Counted from the first letter of the stretch, positions 23,478 to 32,118 are shown. The stretch: DNA of 34,670 bases from an uncultured Bacteroidota bacterium (GCA_903870175.1 CAIQBY010000391.1:1-34670), one strand, 5' to 3'. The notes: generated from the letters alone by a model not told the origin. Made by a program: numbers and translations.

Positions 23478-24083
23478 TTATTTTCCTTCTCTCATACTTT
23501 TAATATCCGGTGCTTTGTCGGCTCCTTCCTGTGATTCAAAGTAGACACGTTTTTCAAAGTGGAACATCCCTGCCCAAATATTTTTGGGGAATCTTCTTAT
23601 ATATGTATTGAATTCCTGTGCAGTTTCGTTAAACCTTCTGCGTTCAGTAGCTATTCGGTTTTCCATTCCTTCGTATTGTGCCTGAAAATCGCGAAAAGCC
23701 TGAACACTTTGCAATTGAGGATACTGTTCTGCTACAGCCATTAATCTTCCTAATGATGAACCAAAAGCACTTTGCGCTTTTTCAAATTCAGCCAACTTTT
23801 CAGGAGTTATATGACTTGGATCAATAGTAATGCTTGTTGCTTTACTTCGTGCTTCCATTACTTCTTTCAAAGTTCCTTTTTCAAAATCCGCTGAAGACTG
23901 TACAATTTCAAACAGGTTTTTGGTTTTATCCATACGTGCCTGATACGCAACTTCTACTTGTTTCCATTGTGCGGTAACACCTTCATCCATTGTCACCATT
24001 GAGTTGTACGAATTACAACCATTAACTCCGATAAGTAAGAAGATACCTACTATTACCAGCAATATTATTGTTCCCTGTTTCAT
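23478..24083 (-). CDS. lemA: LemA family protein
   Basis: 201 residues. N-terminal membrane anchor TIILLVIVGIFLLIGVNGC, then the LemA helical domain: NSYNSMVTMDEGVTAQWKQVEVAYQARMDKTKNLFEIVQSSADFEKGTLKEVMEARSKA, AVAEQYPQLQSVQAFRDFQAQYEGMENRIATERRRFNETAQEFNTYIRRFP. These are the family's hallmark segments (YNxxV, QWxxVxxxYQxRxDxxxNL, YPxLxxxxxFxxLQ). The Cys at the end of the anchor could be a lipidation site but lies in no clean lipobox. LemA has an N-out membrane topology in relatives and is linked to envelope stress and TPM proteins. First gene of the lemA-TPM-TPM operon. Confidence 0.96.
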   Translation of the reverse strand: MKQGTIILLVIVGIFLLIGVNGCNSYNSMVTMDEGVTAQWKQVEVAYQARMDKTKNLFEIVQSSADFEKGTLKEVMEARSKATSITIDPSHITPEKLAEFEKAQSAFGSSLGRLMAVAEQYPQLQSVQAFRDFQAQYEGMENRIATERRRFNETAQEFNTYIRRFPKNIWAGMFHFEKRVYFESQEGADKAPDIKSMREGK

Positions 24084-24152
24084 TTTTATAAATTGTTAAA
24101 TTGTTTTATTATTAAATTGTTCTATAGTCAACTGTAAAGGTACTACTATTTA

Positions 24153-26039
24153 TTAATCTATTAATTCAACACTGCGTTTTATAAATTTAGTAAGTTCTTC
24201 ACCTTTTAATAAACCTTGCGAAAGCATTGCCAAATCAGCAGTTTGCTTGGCCAGTTGTTTTTGTTTGTCTGCATCTTTTTCATTTAATATTTTTGAAATC
24301 AATGGATGATTGCTATTTACAACCAGATTATGCATATCAGGCAACGAACCATAGAATGACATTCCTCCGCCGCCCATTGCGCTCATATCTTTCATTCGGC
24401 GCATAAACTCAGGCTTTGTAATAATCATCGGTGCATCTTTCTCGCTAAGACTTTCAAATACAACACTAAACTTTTCTTTTGGAACTATTGATTCTATAAT
24501 AGGTTTCAATGTTTCCTGTTCTTTATCAGAAAGTTTTGAAGGCTGTGCTTCGTCTTTCTTAATTATTTTATCAATGGTATCCGCATCTACACGAACAAAA
24601 GAAGTGTTTTCTAATTTTTGTTCCAAATGATTGATATAATGCGCATCAATAGGCGAATCCGTCACTAATACATCATAGCCGCGCTCCTTTGCAGTTTCAA
24701 TAAAGCTATGCTGCTCATCCACATTTGTAGTGTACAAGTATATTACCTTTTTGTCTTTATCTGTCTGGATAGGTTTTACTTTCTCGGCGTATTCTTCAAG
24801 TGTAGAATAATTGCCATCCGTGCTTTTCAGCAATGCAAACTTTTGTGCTTTGTCATAAAATTTTTCTTCGGAAAGCATTCCATACTGAACAAATATCTTG
24901 ATATCTTCCCATTTCGCTTCAAAATCTTTTCTATCATTCTTGAAAATCTCCTCCAGTTTATCAGCTACTTTTTTAGTAATGTGTGCCGAAATCTTTTTCA
25001 CATTACTATCGCTTTGCAGATAACTGCGACTCACATTAAGCGGAATATCCGGCGAATCAATCACTCCCTGCAATAATCCTAAAAAGTCAGGAACAATATT
25101 TTCTACTGAATCAGTAACAAAAACCTGATTGCAATACAACTGAATTTTATCCTTTTGAATTTCAAACGAACGTTTCAATTTCGGGAAATATAAAATACCG
25201 GTTAAGTTGAACGGATAATCAACATTTAAATGAATATGAAACAATGGATCTTCAAAATTCATCGGATATAATTCGCGATAGAAGTTTTTATAATCTTCAT
25301 CTGTCAAATCCGCAGGTTTCTTTGTCCAAGCAGGAGTTGGGTTGTTGATTATATTATCAACTTCTACTTCCTTATCCTTTTCTTTTCCTTCCTTACCAAC
25401 TTTTTGTGTTTCTTTTTTAGTTCCGAATTTTATCTGAACAGGTAAAAACTTACAATACTTTTTCAGCAATTCAGAGATGCGATATTCTTCCAGAAACTCT
25501 TCCGAATCATCAGCAATATGCAATACTATATCCGTTCCTCTTCCTGCTTTTGTAGTTTCTTCCAGTTTATAATCTGGACTGCCGTCACATTCCCAACGCA
25601 CAGCAACTGCTCCTTCTTTATGCGACAAAGAAAAGATTTCAACTTTCTTCGCCACCATAAAAGCAGAATAAAAACCTAATCCGAAATGCCCGATAATTGC
25701 ATTGGCTTCAGCCGCTTTATCCTTGTATTTATTCACAAATTCTTCAGCACCGCTAAAAGCAATTTGAGTGATGTATTTCTCAATCTCCTCACCTGTCATA
25801 CCAATTCCATTATCTTTAATGGTAAGGGTTTTGGCTTTTTTATCAATTGCAACTTCTACCTGCAATTTATCCAGATTAGCGTTTGACTCACCAATTGAAA
25901 CCAATGTTTTTAACTTTTGAGAAGCATCTACAGCATTCGAAACCAATTCGCGAAGAAATATTTCGTGGTCGCTGTAAAGAAATTTTTTGATGATTGGAAA
26001 AATGTTTTCCGTCTGAACATTTATTTTACCTGTTGACAT
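24153..26039 (-). CDS. htpG: Molecular chaperone HtpG (bacterial Hsp90)
   Basis: 628 residues, normal for HtpG. GHKL ATPase motifs in the N-terminal domain: HEIFLRELVSNAVDASQKL (catalytic Glu and Asn), DNGIGMTGEEIEKYI, GHFGLGFYSAFMVA and GRGTDIVLHI. The middle domain carries YPMNFEDPLFHIHLNVDYPFNLTGILYFPK and LNVSRSYLQ (the conserved Arg contacting ATP). The C-terminal dimerisation domain is complete, with HPLISKI near the end. ATP-driven chaperone for late-folding clients in the cytosol. It stands alone: 70 bases separate it from lemA and 409 from the divergent WD40 gene. The upstream region holds array 3. Confidence 0.98.
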   Translation of the reverse strand: MSTGKINVQTENIFPIIKKFLYSDHEIFLRELVSNAVDASQKLKTLVSIGESNANLDKLQVEVAIDKKAKTLTIKDNGIGMTGEEIEKYITQIAFSGAEEFVNKYKDKAAEANAIIGHFGLGFYSAFMVAKKVEIFSLSHKEGAVAVRWECDGSPDYKLEETTKAGRGTDIVLHIADDSEEFLEEYRISELLKKYCKFLPVQIKFGTKKETQKVGKEGKEKDKEVEVDNIINNPTPAWTKKPADLTDEDYKNFYRELYPMNFEDPLFHIHLNVDYPFNLTGILYFPKLKRSFEIQKDKIQLYCNQVFVTDSVENIVPDFLGLLQGVIDSPDIPLNVSRSYLQSDSNVKKISAHITKKVADKLEEIFKNDRKDFEAKWEDIKIFVQYGMLSEEKFYDKAQKFALLKSTDGNYSTLEEYAEKVKPIQTDKDKKVIYLYTTNVDEQHSFIETAKERGYDVLVTDSPIDAHYINHLEQKLENTSFVRVDADTIDKIIKKDEAQPSKLSDKEQETLKPIIESIVPKEKFSVVFESLSEKDAPMIITKPEFMRRMKDMSAMGGGGMSFYGSLPDMHNLVVNSNHPLISKILNEKDADKQKQLAKQTADLAMLSQGLLKGEELTKFIKRSVELID

Positions 26040-26251
26040 AGATTATTGTTTAATGATTAATGTTAATTGTTAATTGCGATGCGTTCTTTTCAAATGATAT
26101 GCCAATAGGAAATAACTGACATTATGGCTGAATAAGTTTGCCTTTTTAGAAATTGACCTGATATTTCTTCTAAATTGAGAGAAAAAACATCAAAATCATC
26201 TTATAAAAGCTAAAGTATTGATATTGTATTACTTTTCACATTGTAATTTCA

Positions 26252-26311
26252 ACTCTACGGGTGTAGAATAGAATCCTACGGGCGTAGAATACTATTCTAC
26301 ACCCGTAGAGT
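26252..26311. repeat. 20-bp perfect inverted repeat with 20-base loop
   Basis: Arm ACTCTACGGGTGTAGAATAG at 26252-26271 and its exact reverse complement at 26292-26311. The loop contains a further related short palindrome, CTACGGGCGTAG. It overlaps units 1-3 of array 3. Confidence 0.9.
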
Positions 26312-26380
26312 AAAAGAAAACATACGTTGAGTAAGATTCAACATGCGGCGAGTAAAACAAAACATACATTTGGTAACATT
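26255..26380. repeat. Array 3: six degenerate units, exact 21-bp period
   Basis: Units start at 26255, 26276, 26297, 26318, 26339 and 26360. Units 1-3 are CTACGGGTGTAGAATAG-like with unit 3 carrying the inverted core; units 4-6 share AAACATACGTTGAGTAA-like cores. Conservation is weak but register is kept throughout, without indels. It shows no sequence similarity to arrays 1 and 2; only the period is shared. Confidence 0.75.
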
Positions 26381-26429
26381 ATAAATACGTTTTCTTTTAT
26401 TTTTCATGAGAAAAGGAATGGAAAAAGGG

Positions 26430-26437
26430 TACTTTTG
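26430..26437 (+). promoter_or_regulatory. Putative -7 element of the WD40 gene
   Basis: TACTTTTG fits TAnnTTTG and ends 11 bases before the ATG at 26449, implying a very short leader. No -33 TTTG. Confidence 0.45.
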
Positions 26438-26448
26438 CCTCCTCAAAA

Positions 26449-27366
26449 ATGAAGATAGAAGTTAAAAAAATAAATACATTAACTGGTCATGCAGGTTCGG
26501 TTTATACTTTGGAAAAAGGTATTTCCGACCATACATTTTTCTCCGGCAGCAGCGATAAATTTGTTGCACTCTGGGATTTGGAAACAATGCAATCCGAAAA
26601 CTTTGCTGCTAAATTCCCTGCCATTATTTATGCGATTGCTCATATTCCCGAAAAAAACTTATTGCTTGTCGGCACCTCCGCAGGCAGTATTCATATTGTT
26701 GATTTAGCAACTAAAGAAGAAATAAAACTTCTTCAGCATCATACTTCACCTGTTTTCGATATTAAATATTCGCTGCTTACCAATTGTTTTTATACAGCCG
26801 CTGGCGACGGAACTTTCGCTATTTGTTCGCTCGAAGATTTATCGGTAATTAAAATTAAAAAGCTTTGCAATGAAAAAGTAAGAAGCATTGATATAAATTA
26901 TTTTACTTCCGAAATAGCTGTCGCTTCAGGCGATTGCAACATTCGCATTTATGATTTATTTTCTCTGGAAGAAAAAAACAGTTTCATTGCTCATCAGCTT
27001 TCTGCCAATATAGTTAAATATTATCCGCTCGGAAACCTTTTGTTATCAGGCGGCAGAGATGCCCATTTGAATATATGGGATGCTTATACTTATAAATTAA
27101 TAAAATCGATACCTGCACATAATTTTGCCATTTACCATATTGTTTTTTCTCCCGACCATAAATTATTTGCCACGGCAAGCCGCGATAAAACCATAAAAAT
27201 ATGGAATGCCGAAACATTTGATTTATTAATTCGCATCAGCAAAGAAAATCACGAAGGGCACGTAAACTCAGTAAATAAGTTAATCTGGAGTACCTTCAAT
27301 AATTATTTAATTTCTACCGGCGACGACAGGGCAATAATGGTTTGGCAGATTAATAGTGTGGATTAA
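26449..27366 (+). CDS. WD40-repeat seven-blade propeller protein
   Basis: 305 residues, cytosolic (no signal). Seven WD40 repeats can be traced, ending SSDKFVALWDL, TSAGSIHIVDL, AGDGTFAICSL, SGDCNIRIYDL, GGRDAHLNIWDA, ASRDKTIKIWNA and TGDDRAIMVWQI, so the propeller is complete with nothing else attached. The family binds proteins as a scaffold; bacterial stand-alone forms of this size occur widely in Bacteroidota without an assigned partner. It is followed 57 bases later by an outer-membrane-type gene that may have its own promoter. Confidence 0.94.
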   Translation: MKIEVKKINTLTGHAGSVYTLEKGISDHTFFSGSSDKFVALWDLETMQSENFAAKFPAIIYAIAHIPEKNLLLVGTSAGSIHIVDLATKEEIKLLQHHTSPVFDIKYSLLTNCFYTAAGDGTFAICSLEDLSVIKIKKLCNEKVRSIDINYFTSEIAVASGDCNIRIYDLFSLEEKNSFIAHQLSANIVKYYPLGNLLLSGGRDAHLNIWDAYTYKLIKSIPAHNFAIYHIVFSPDHKLFATASRDKTIKIWNAETFDLLIRISKENHEGHVNSVNKLIWSTFNNYLISTGDDRAIMVWQINSVD

Positions 27367-27411
27367 CAATATATTTAGAATATAGATGTTAGATATTAGA
27401 ATTTATTATAC

Positions 27412-27419
27412 TAATTTTG
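27412..27419 (+). promoter_or_regulatory. Putative -7 element just upstream of the barrel gene
   Basis: TAATTTTG fits TAnnTTTG but ends only 4 bases before the ATG at 27424. If used, the transcript would be leaderless or nearly so. It could be a chance match. Confidence 0.25.
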
Positions 27420-27423
27420 ACGT

Positions 27424-28371
27424 ATGAAATTATTAAACATTAATAGAACCCTTGCTGCACTTCTGATTATTTTAAGTGGTTTCAATCTTATTGCACAGGA
27501 TGATAACAACGGTGACGATGACACCGAATCTAAATCAATGGAAAAAAAAGGTTTCCATTTTGGATTATTTGTCGGGCCATATTGGGCAAATAAATCAACA
27601 GCCTGGCTTTATGATGGTCACGGTCTGGATGCTTATGGCAACGAGAATGAATTTTCCAATAGTCTAATCTATAATAAAATTATTAACGAATATGGTGGTG
27701 GATATGGTCAACCCGACCAAATAGCACAGGCATTAGGAGTAGATCCTTCCAACTCTGGTGGTAACACCTGGCATTTTACGGAAAGCGATATGCCACAAAA
27801 TATGCACTACACGATTAATTTTCTAGTCGGTTTAAATATGCGTTATAGTGTAGATAAAAAGAGTGCAATCATTTTAAATTTGAATGCGTCAAAATTAAAA
27901 TTAAATGGAAATTTTACGATAACAACAGATGTAAACCCAAGTCAAAACCAACTCACTCCCAGCATTAATACTTTTTCCATTGTTGGTCAGGAGCAGCGAA
28001 TGATGTTTCAATTTGGTTATAATAGAATTATTGGAAACCACAAACGAGTTAACCTTTTCCTCGAAGGCGGATTAAATGCAACACTCGCAAAATTTGACAA
28101 AAACTTTATTCAGATAAATAATTTAACCATCGATTTAACTACCGGATACATTCCTCCCGGTTCCGGAGTTTATCCTTATCAGATATATTTTCCAAAACAT
28201 ATAGGCATTGGTTTTGGTGCATTTGCAAGTGGCGGATTAAATATTACTATGAGCCCCAAATGGACTGTACAGTTATTATATAGCCCAACTTATGATAAAG
28301 TAAATCTTGGACCTACCCCATCTTACAAGATACAACACGCCTGCGGATTCAGAGGTTATTATAATTTTTAA
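27424..28371 (+). CDS. Outer-membrane beta-barrel protein (PorT-like style), unknown function
   Basis: 315 residues. Signal peptide MKLLNINRTLAALLIILSGFNLIAQ, then an acidic linker (DDNNGDDDTESKSMEKKG), then alternating strands of barrel type: FHFGLFVGPYWANKSTAW, HYTINFLVGLNMRYSVDKKSAIILNLNASKLKLNG, FQFGYNRIIGNHKRVNLFLEGGLNATLAKF, GIGFGAFASGGLNITMSPKWTVQLLYSPTYDKV, and a terminal aromatic (YYNF), as expected for BAM-dependent insertion. The acidic linker is a notable N-terminal extension. The gene ends overlapping the stop of the convergent gene by 4 bases. No ligand or partner is suggested. Confidence 0.85.
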   Translation: MKLLNINRTLAALLIILSGFNLIAQDDNNGDDDTESKSMEKKGFHFGLFVGPYWANKSTAWLYDGHGLDAYGNENEFSNSLIYNKIINEYGGGYGQPDQIAQALGVDPSNSGGNTWHFTESDMPQNMHYTINFLVGLNMRYSVDKKSAIILNLNASKLKLNGNFTITTDVNPSQNQLTPSINTFSIVGQEQRMMFQFGYNRIIGNHKRVNLFLEGGLNATLAKFDKNFIQINNLTIDLTTGYIPPGSGVYPYQIYFPKHIGIGFGAFASGGLNITMSPKWTVQLLYSPTYDKVNLGPTPSYKIQHACGFRGYYNF

Positions 28372-29504
28372 GGTTTATTCCGTTCCACTTCATATTCTAA
28401 TAATAAAGTGAGGCACCACGCTTTGCAATAAAATGGAATTGCAAACACTTTGCTTTTAGAAATAAATTTTAAAGAAGGTCGCGCATACGGCGAAAAAATA
28501 TCGGCATTAAAAAAAACAAAATGTTCCATCTCTTTTTCCAATGCAGCAGGATAAACTAATGGTTTTGGCTTGCCTCCCATCCTTATTAATGAAGTTGATA
28601 AAATAACTTTCTCCATAAAATCGGGTTCATTTTGAAGTTCCCTTTCAATATCTTTTTTAATTATCTCTCTGCAATCATTCAGTTCAGGAATATTAAATTT
28701 TCCCAGCAAACGAGCCAAATGATATAATATGATTGAAGGCTTTTTATAAGAAGCCGAAACGAAAGCCGCATCCTTAATATATTTCCCTGATAAAATCATT
28801 GATTTAATCAGAGCCACAGTTGCAGAATCGTTTTCATTTAATGGCAACTTATTTTCATAAACAAAATAAAGGATATTATTTTCAACACATATATCAAATT
28901 CAACCGGCATATTTTTTCCAAACCATGTAGAATATGCTTTATAGTTTCTATAAGATTTATAAGTGCTTTTTATTTTCAATGTAGCTGCATTAGAGTGTTT
29001 GGCTAACTTATCCTTCAGCCACAATCTATTTGAATGAAGTGAAGTATCGGTTAAATAAATTATAGAACAATCGTCGGCATCATCAGGCGTATTAAAAAAA
29101 TTATTTCGTGACAACAGTTTAGAATAAGGAAAAAACTTTGGTGGATTTGTTTGCCAAAAATTATATGTATTAATCCCTGTTTTGTTTTTGTAATTAACAT
29201 AATTACTGATTACGCCTATGCAAATACTATCTGCAATAAGTCCGCTTTGCAGGCCTAAATCATTTTTAAGTTTCTGTAGAGTAAAAGCTATTATTGAAGA
29301 GAAAAAAATATTATCATCCTCTTTCTTCTTAACTTTCCCCCTTTGGGAAGGAAAAATACCCTTATTATAAAAAGTGTTTCCAGTGGATTGCAATTTCAAT
29401 ATTTGATTAACTAAACTATCTGACTTAGAGAAATAGTTGAGATTTTGACCCCAAAAAGAACCAAACCAAAATAATAATAAGAAAAAAAGAAAAATTCTTT
29501 TCAT
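28368..29504 (-). CDS. Secreted protein, unknown function
   Basis: 378 residues from the ATG at 29504 (MKRIFLFFLLLFWFGSFWGQ is a good signal peptide); the track ORF adds 22 hydrophobic residues upstream from 29570. The mature protein is largely helical. A notable segment is KFFPYSKLLSRNNFFNTPDDADDCSIIYLTDTS, an Asp-rich PDDADDxS motif, and later VEFDICVENNILYFVYENK and ILYHLARLLGKFNIPELNDC. The DDxDD pattern followed by many helices recalls alpha/alpha-toroid enzymes, but I cannot place it in a named family and give no function. Likely periplasmic. It is convergent with the barrel gene. Confidence 0.82.
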   Translation of the reverse strand: MKRIFLFFLLLFWFGSFWGQNLNYFSKSDSLVNQILKLQSTGNTFYNKGIFPSQRGKVKKKEDDNIFFSSIIAFTLQKLKNDLGLQSGLIADSICIGVISNYVNYKNKTGINTYNFWQTNPPKFFPYSKLLSRNNFFNTPDDADDCSIIYLTDTSLHSNRLWLKDKLAKHSNAATLKIKSTYKSYRNYKAYSTWFGKNMPVEFDICVENNILYFVYENKLPLNENDSATVALIKSMILSGKYIKDAAFVSASYKKPSIILYHLARLLGKFNIPELNDCREIIKKDIERELQNEPDFMEKVILSTSLIRMGGKPKPLVYPAALEKEMEHFVFFNADIFSPYARPSLKFISKSKVFAIPFYCKAWCLTLLLEYEVERNKP

Positions 29505-29585
29505 TGAAACAGCAATATTAGCAATGTAAATGAGAAAAAAGAGAGAAAAAAGAAAAAATAAATTTCTCACTTTGCAAAAAGTATC

Positions 29586-29593
29586 TATATTTG
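29586..29593 (+). promoter_or_regulatory. Putative -7 element of the tRNA island
   Basis: TATATTTG, followed by GCACCCCG, is the typical look of Bacteroidota stable-RNA promoters. It lies 33 bases before the first tRNA-like sequence. Confidence 0.6.
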
Positions 29594-29625
29594 CACCCCG
29601 TTTGAAAAAGCAAACAGGAAAAAAT

Positions 29626-29692
29626 GGGAGCTTAGCTCAGCTGGTTCAGAGCATCCCGATTTAAATCGGGAGAAGACATTGGTTCATTAAAT
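29626..29692 (+). pseudogene. tRNA pseudogene (tRNA-Val-like 5' half with decayed 3' half)
   Basis: Starts as a normal tRNA (GGGAGCTTAGCTCAGCTGG) through the D arm. The anticodon arm is replaced by the palindrome TCCCGATTTAAATCGGGA (6-bp stem, 6-base loop, no readable anticodon). The T arm is only half recognisable (ATTGGTTCATTAAAT against ACTGGTTCGAACCCAGT) and there is no partner for the acceptor strand GGGAGCT. Confidence 0.75.
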
Positions 29693-29709
29693 ATTGATTT
29701 TATAATTTC

Positions 29710-30064
<355 letters not shown>

Positions 30065-30072
30065 ATTTGAAA

Positions 30073-30132
30073 GGTTCAAAGCATCCCGACTGACAGTCGG
30101 GAGGGTCACTGGTTCGAACCCAGTAGCTCCCA
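30073..30132 (+). pseudogene. 3' tRNA fragment (tRNA-Val-like)
   Basis: Begins in the D loop (GGTTCA) and continues to the acceptor end with a perfect T arm (ACTGGTTCGAACCCAGT) and AGCTCCC plus A. The 5' acceptor strand and D stem are gone, replaced by the end of the GIY-YIG gene. The anticodon arm is TCCCGACTGACAGTCGGGA, two bases longer than normal; a 7-base loop CTGACAG would read GAC (Val), but on a 6-bp stem. The missing 5' strand GGGAGCT is found intact at 29626. Confidence 0.75.
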
Positions 30133-30136
30133 CACT

Positions 30137-30176
30137 AAAAAAGAAGCCTTTCAAAATTGAAAGGCTTCTTTTTTTT
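30137..30176 (+). terminator. Intrinsic terminator after the tRNA fragment
   Basis: Perfect 18-bp stem AAAAAAGAAGCCTTTCAA / TTGAAAGGCTTCTTTTTT with an AA loop and trailing T. Confidence 0.93.
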
Positions 30177-30413
30177 ACTTTATTAATCGTTATTTGAGTG
30201 AAAAATCCCTATTTTCTTCTTAATTTTACCCAAGAAAAACGCCCCAACATAACTTTTCAGCTATTATGGGGCGTGAAACCTCTGGGTGGATGGTTTTTAT
30301 TTAATCTATGGTTATAAGGTAGATGTAACTTTATATCAAAAGGTTGCATGGGTATGAAAATAATTTTTAAAACAACGTATAATTTCTGCATAAATTATGG
30401 TATTATTTAACTT

Positions 30414-31079
30414 ATGGTATTAAATAAACGATTGATTTTCTTCTTTATTTCACTGTGCTGTATTGGGTTTACTTCCTTTATAACAGTGGATGACGAATGG
30501 AAATTAAAGAAGTTCTCTAAAGGTGTTGCCGTTTATAGTAGAGAAGTAAGTAGCTCTGTAATAAAGGAACTGAGAGCGGAAACTGAGGTGAAAACATCAC
30601 TTGCCAGTATAATAATGTTGCTAAATGACCGAGAAACATATACTCAATGGGTTTATCGCTGCGGATATTCGAAGGAATTAAAGAGAATAAATGAAGCCGA
30701 ATCTATTTACTATCAAACCGTGGTGGCTCCTTGGCCTGTGGATGACAGGGATTTTGTGGTAGATGTGAAAGTGGTGCAGGACCCTAAAACAAAAGTGGTA
30801 AAACAATATACTACTAATATGCCGGAGTTTATTCCGCCAGTGCAGGGCCACGTTAGAATTACTGAATTTGATGCTTTATGGACGCTTACTCCTTTAAAAA
30901 ACGGGTTGGTAAAATGCGAATATCAATTATTAGTAAATCCTGGAGGAAATGTGCCTGCCTGGATGGTAAATTTGGCTGCCATTGATGGTCCTTTTGAAAC
31001 TACATACAATTTAACGGAATGGGTTAAAAAAGAAAAATATCAGAAAGCCAAATATTCATTCATTAAGGAACCTGAATAA
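30414..31079 (+). CDS. START-domain lipid-binding-type protein, exported
   Basis: 221 residues. Signal peptide or anchor MVLNKRLIFFFISLCCIGFTSF, then a START/SRPBCC domain: WKLKKFSKGVAVYSREVSSSVIKELRAETEVKTSLASIIMLLNDRETYTQWVYRCGYSKEL, YYQTVVAPWPVDDRDFVVDVKV, GHVRITEFDALWTLTPLKNGLVKCEYQLLVNPGGNVPAWMVN, GPFETTYNLTEWVKKEKY. The PWPVDDRDFV and PGGxVPAWMVN segments are typical of bacterial START proteins. Such domains form a hydrophobic pocket for a lipid, and this one lies just before two glycine-lipid acyltransferase genes, so a link to envelope lipid handling is possible (inference). The 98-bp gap and a TAGATTTG element suggest the next genes have their own promoter. Confidence 0.9.
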   Translation: MVLNKRLIFFFISLCCIGFTSFITVDDEWKLKKFSKGVAVYSREVSSSVIKELRAETEVKTSLASIIMLLNDRETYTQWVYRCGYSKELKRINEAESIYYQTVVAPWPVDDRDFVVDVKVVQDPKTKVVKQYTTNMPEFIPPVQGHVRITEFDALWTLTPLKNGLVKCEYQLLVNPGGNVPAWMVNLAAIDGPFETTYNLTEWVKKEKYQKAKYSFIKEPE

Positions 31080-31132
31080 GGAGTATTGTGTATTAAGTAC
31101 AAAGTATTAAGTAGTTTGATGGAAAAATAAAT

Positions 31133-31140
31133 TAGATTTG
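31133..31140 (+). promoter_or_regulatory. Putative -7 element of the glycine-lipid pair
   Basis: TAGATTTG fits TAnnTTTG, 37 bases before the ATG at 31178. TTTG at 31115-31118 lies upstream but at 14 bases, closer than usual. Confidence 0.35.
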
Positions 31141-31177
31141 TGAACTATTAATAAAGGCTGTTTTCCTGTACTAATTT

Positions 31178-32059
31178 ATGACTGACCAAGTTTCCGATTC
31201 GTTATCCTCTACTCCATCTGGAAAGCTTATTGATGTTGAAAAAGCAATAGCGAGCAAAAACCCAAGGCTTCTTAAAATCTTACCCTCATTTTTACTGAAT
31301 TATATCAAAAAAACGGTGCATCAGGATGAGCTGAATGATGCAAGCAGTAGAAATAGTAAGCGGTTTGCTATGGATTTTGTGGATGCAGCTGTTGAAGAAT
31401 TCGGGGTGAAAATAAAAATAGTAGGTGGCGAAAATATACCTAAGAATGGCGGAATTATATTGGCTGCCAATCATCCGCTTGGCGGATTGGATGGAATTGC
31501 ATTTATGGCAGCCGTTGGGAAGTACAGGCAGGATATGCGATTTTTCGTGAACGATATTTTACTGCAGCTTAAAAACTTTGCTCCTTTTTTTGTGCCAGTA
31601 AATAAGCATGGAAAAAACTCTTCGGATTACACTAAAAAATTTGAAGAAGTATATGCTTCTGATAATTGCATAATGATTTTTCCGGCAGGACTTGTTTCGA
31701 GGCGGCAGAAAGGAAGAGTGATTGAGGATTTAGAATGGAAAAAAAGTTTTATTGCTAAGGCTGTTCAAAATAAAAAAAATATTGTTCCTGTATTTATTGA
31801 TGGCAGAAATTCGGATTTCTTTTACAATTTTGCGTATTGGCGAAAAAAGATTGGCATAAAGGCTAATATAGAAATGTTCTTTTTGGTGGATGAAATGTAT
31901 AAACAGAAAGGAAAAACACTTACTTTTACTTTTGGTGAGCCGATACCTTGGGAGACTTTTACAAAAGATAAACCCACTGAATATTGGGCGAAAAAAGTAA
32001 GAAAACAGGTTTATCAATTGGCCCTACGACATGCTCAGGGTGACAGAATTAAGAATTAG
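31178..32059 (+). CDS. glsA: Lysophospholipid-acyltransferase-like O-acyltransferase (GlsA-like)
   Basis: 293 residues. PlsC/LPLAT fold: GGIILAANHPLGGLDGIAFMAAVG (the NHPxGGLD form of the catalytic HX4D box), DMRFFVNDILLQLKNFAPFFVPVNKHGK, IMIFPAGLVSRRQKGRVIEDLEWKKSFIAKAV and NIVPVFIDGRNSDFFYNFAYWRKKIG. In Bacteroides, GlsA O-acylates the N-acyl-3-hydroxy-fatty-acyl glycine made by GlsB; the two genes are adjacent there and here. The last residues (ALRHAQGDRIKN) come from a dispersed repeat that has overrun the 3' end, so the ancestral C-terminus was probably different. Cytosolic face of the inner membrane. Symbol given by family and neighbour, moderate certainty. Confidence 0.85.
   Translation: MTDQVSDSLSSTPSGKLIDVEKAIASKNPRLLKILPSFLLNYIKKTVHQDELNDASSRNSKRFAMDFVDAAVEEFGVKIKIVGGENIPKNGGIILAANHPLGGLDGIAFMAAVGKYRQDMRFFVNDILLQLKNFAPFFVPVNKHGKNSSDYTKKFEEVYASDNCIMIFPAGLVSRRQKGRVIEDLEWKKSFIAKAVQNKKNIVPVFIDGRNSDFFYNFAYWRKKIGIKANIEMFFLVDEMYKQKGKTLTFTFGEPIPWETFTKDKPTEYWAKKVRKQVYQLALRHAQGDRIKN
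32023..32051 (+). repeat. Dispersed short repeat at the 3' end of the GlsA-like gene
   Basis: CTACGACATGCTCAGGGTGA, same family as the copy at 13514, spans the last codons of the acyltransferase (HAQGDRI). Confidence 0.8.
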
Positions 32060-32060
32060 G

Positions 32061-32090
32061 CCTCCGACTACGCTCAGGGTGACAGGATTA
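32061..32090 (+). repeat. Dispersed short repeat, adjacent second copy
   Basis: CTCCGACTACGCTCAGGGTG, directly repeated 38 bases after the previous copy and lying in the spacer before the GlsB-like gene. Confidence 0.8.
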
Positions 32091-32118
32091 ATGAATAAGG
32101 AATTTAAATTAGAAATAA

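Larger units (their letters stand above)
26040..26448. other. Divergent spacer between htpG and WD40 gene, holding array 3
   Basis: 409 bases without an ORF. The htpG side is AT-rich with short repeats (GTTAATTGTTAATTG) and no clear TAnnTTTG on the minus strand; no CIRCE or other heat-shock inverted repeat was recognised. The array and its 20-bp inverted repeat lie nearer the WD40 gene. Confidence 0.6.

Noticed and set aside
30239-30275. Hairpin ACGCCCCA...TGGGGCGT before the START gene as a riboswitch
   Set aside because: The stem has a bulge and no recognisable aptamer; too little to support a riboswitch.
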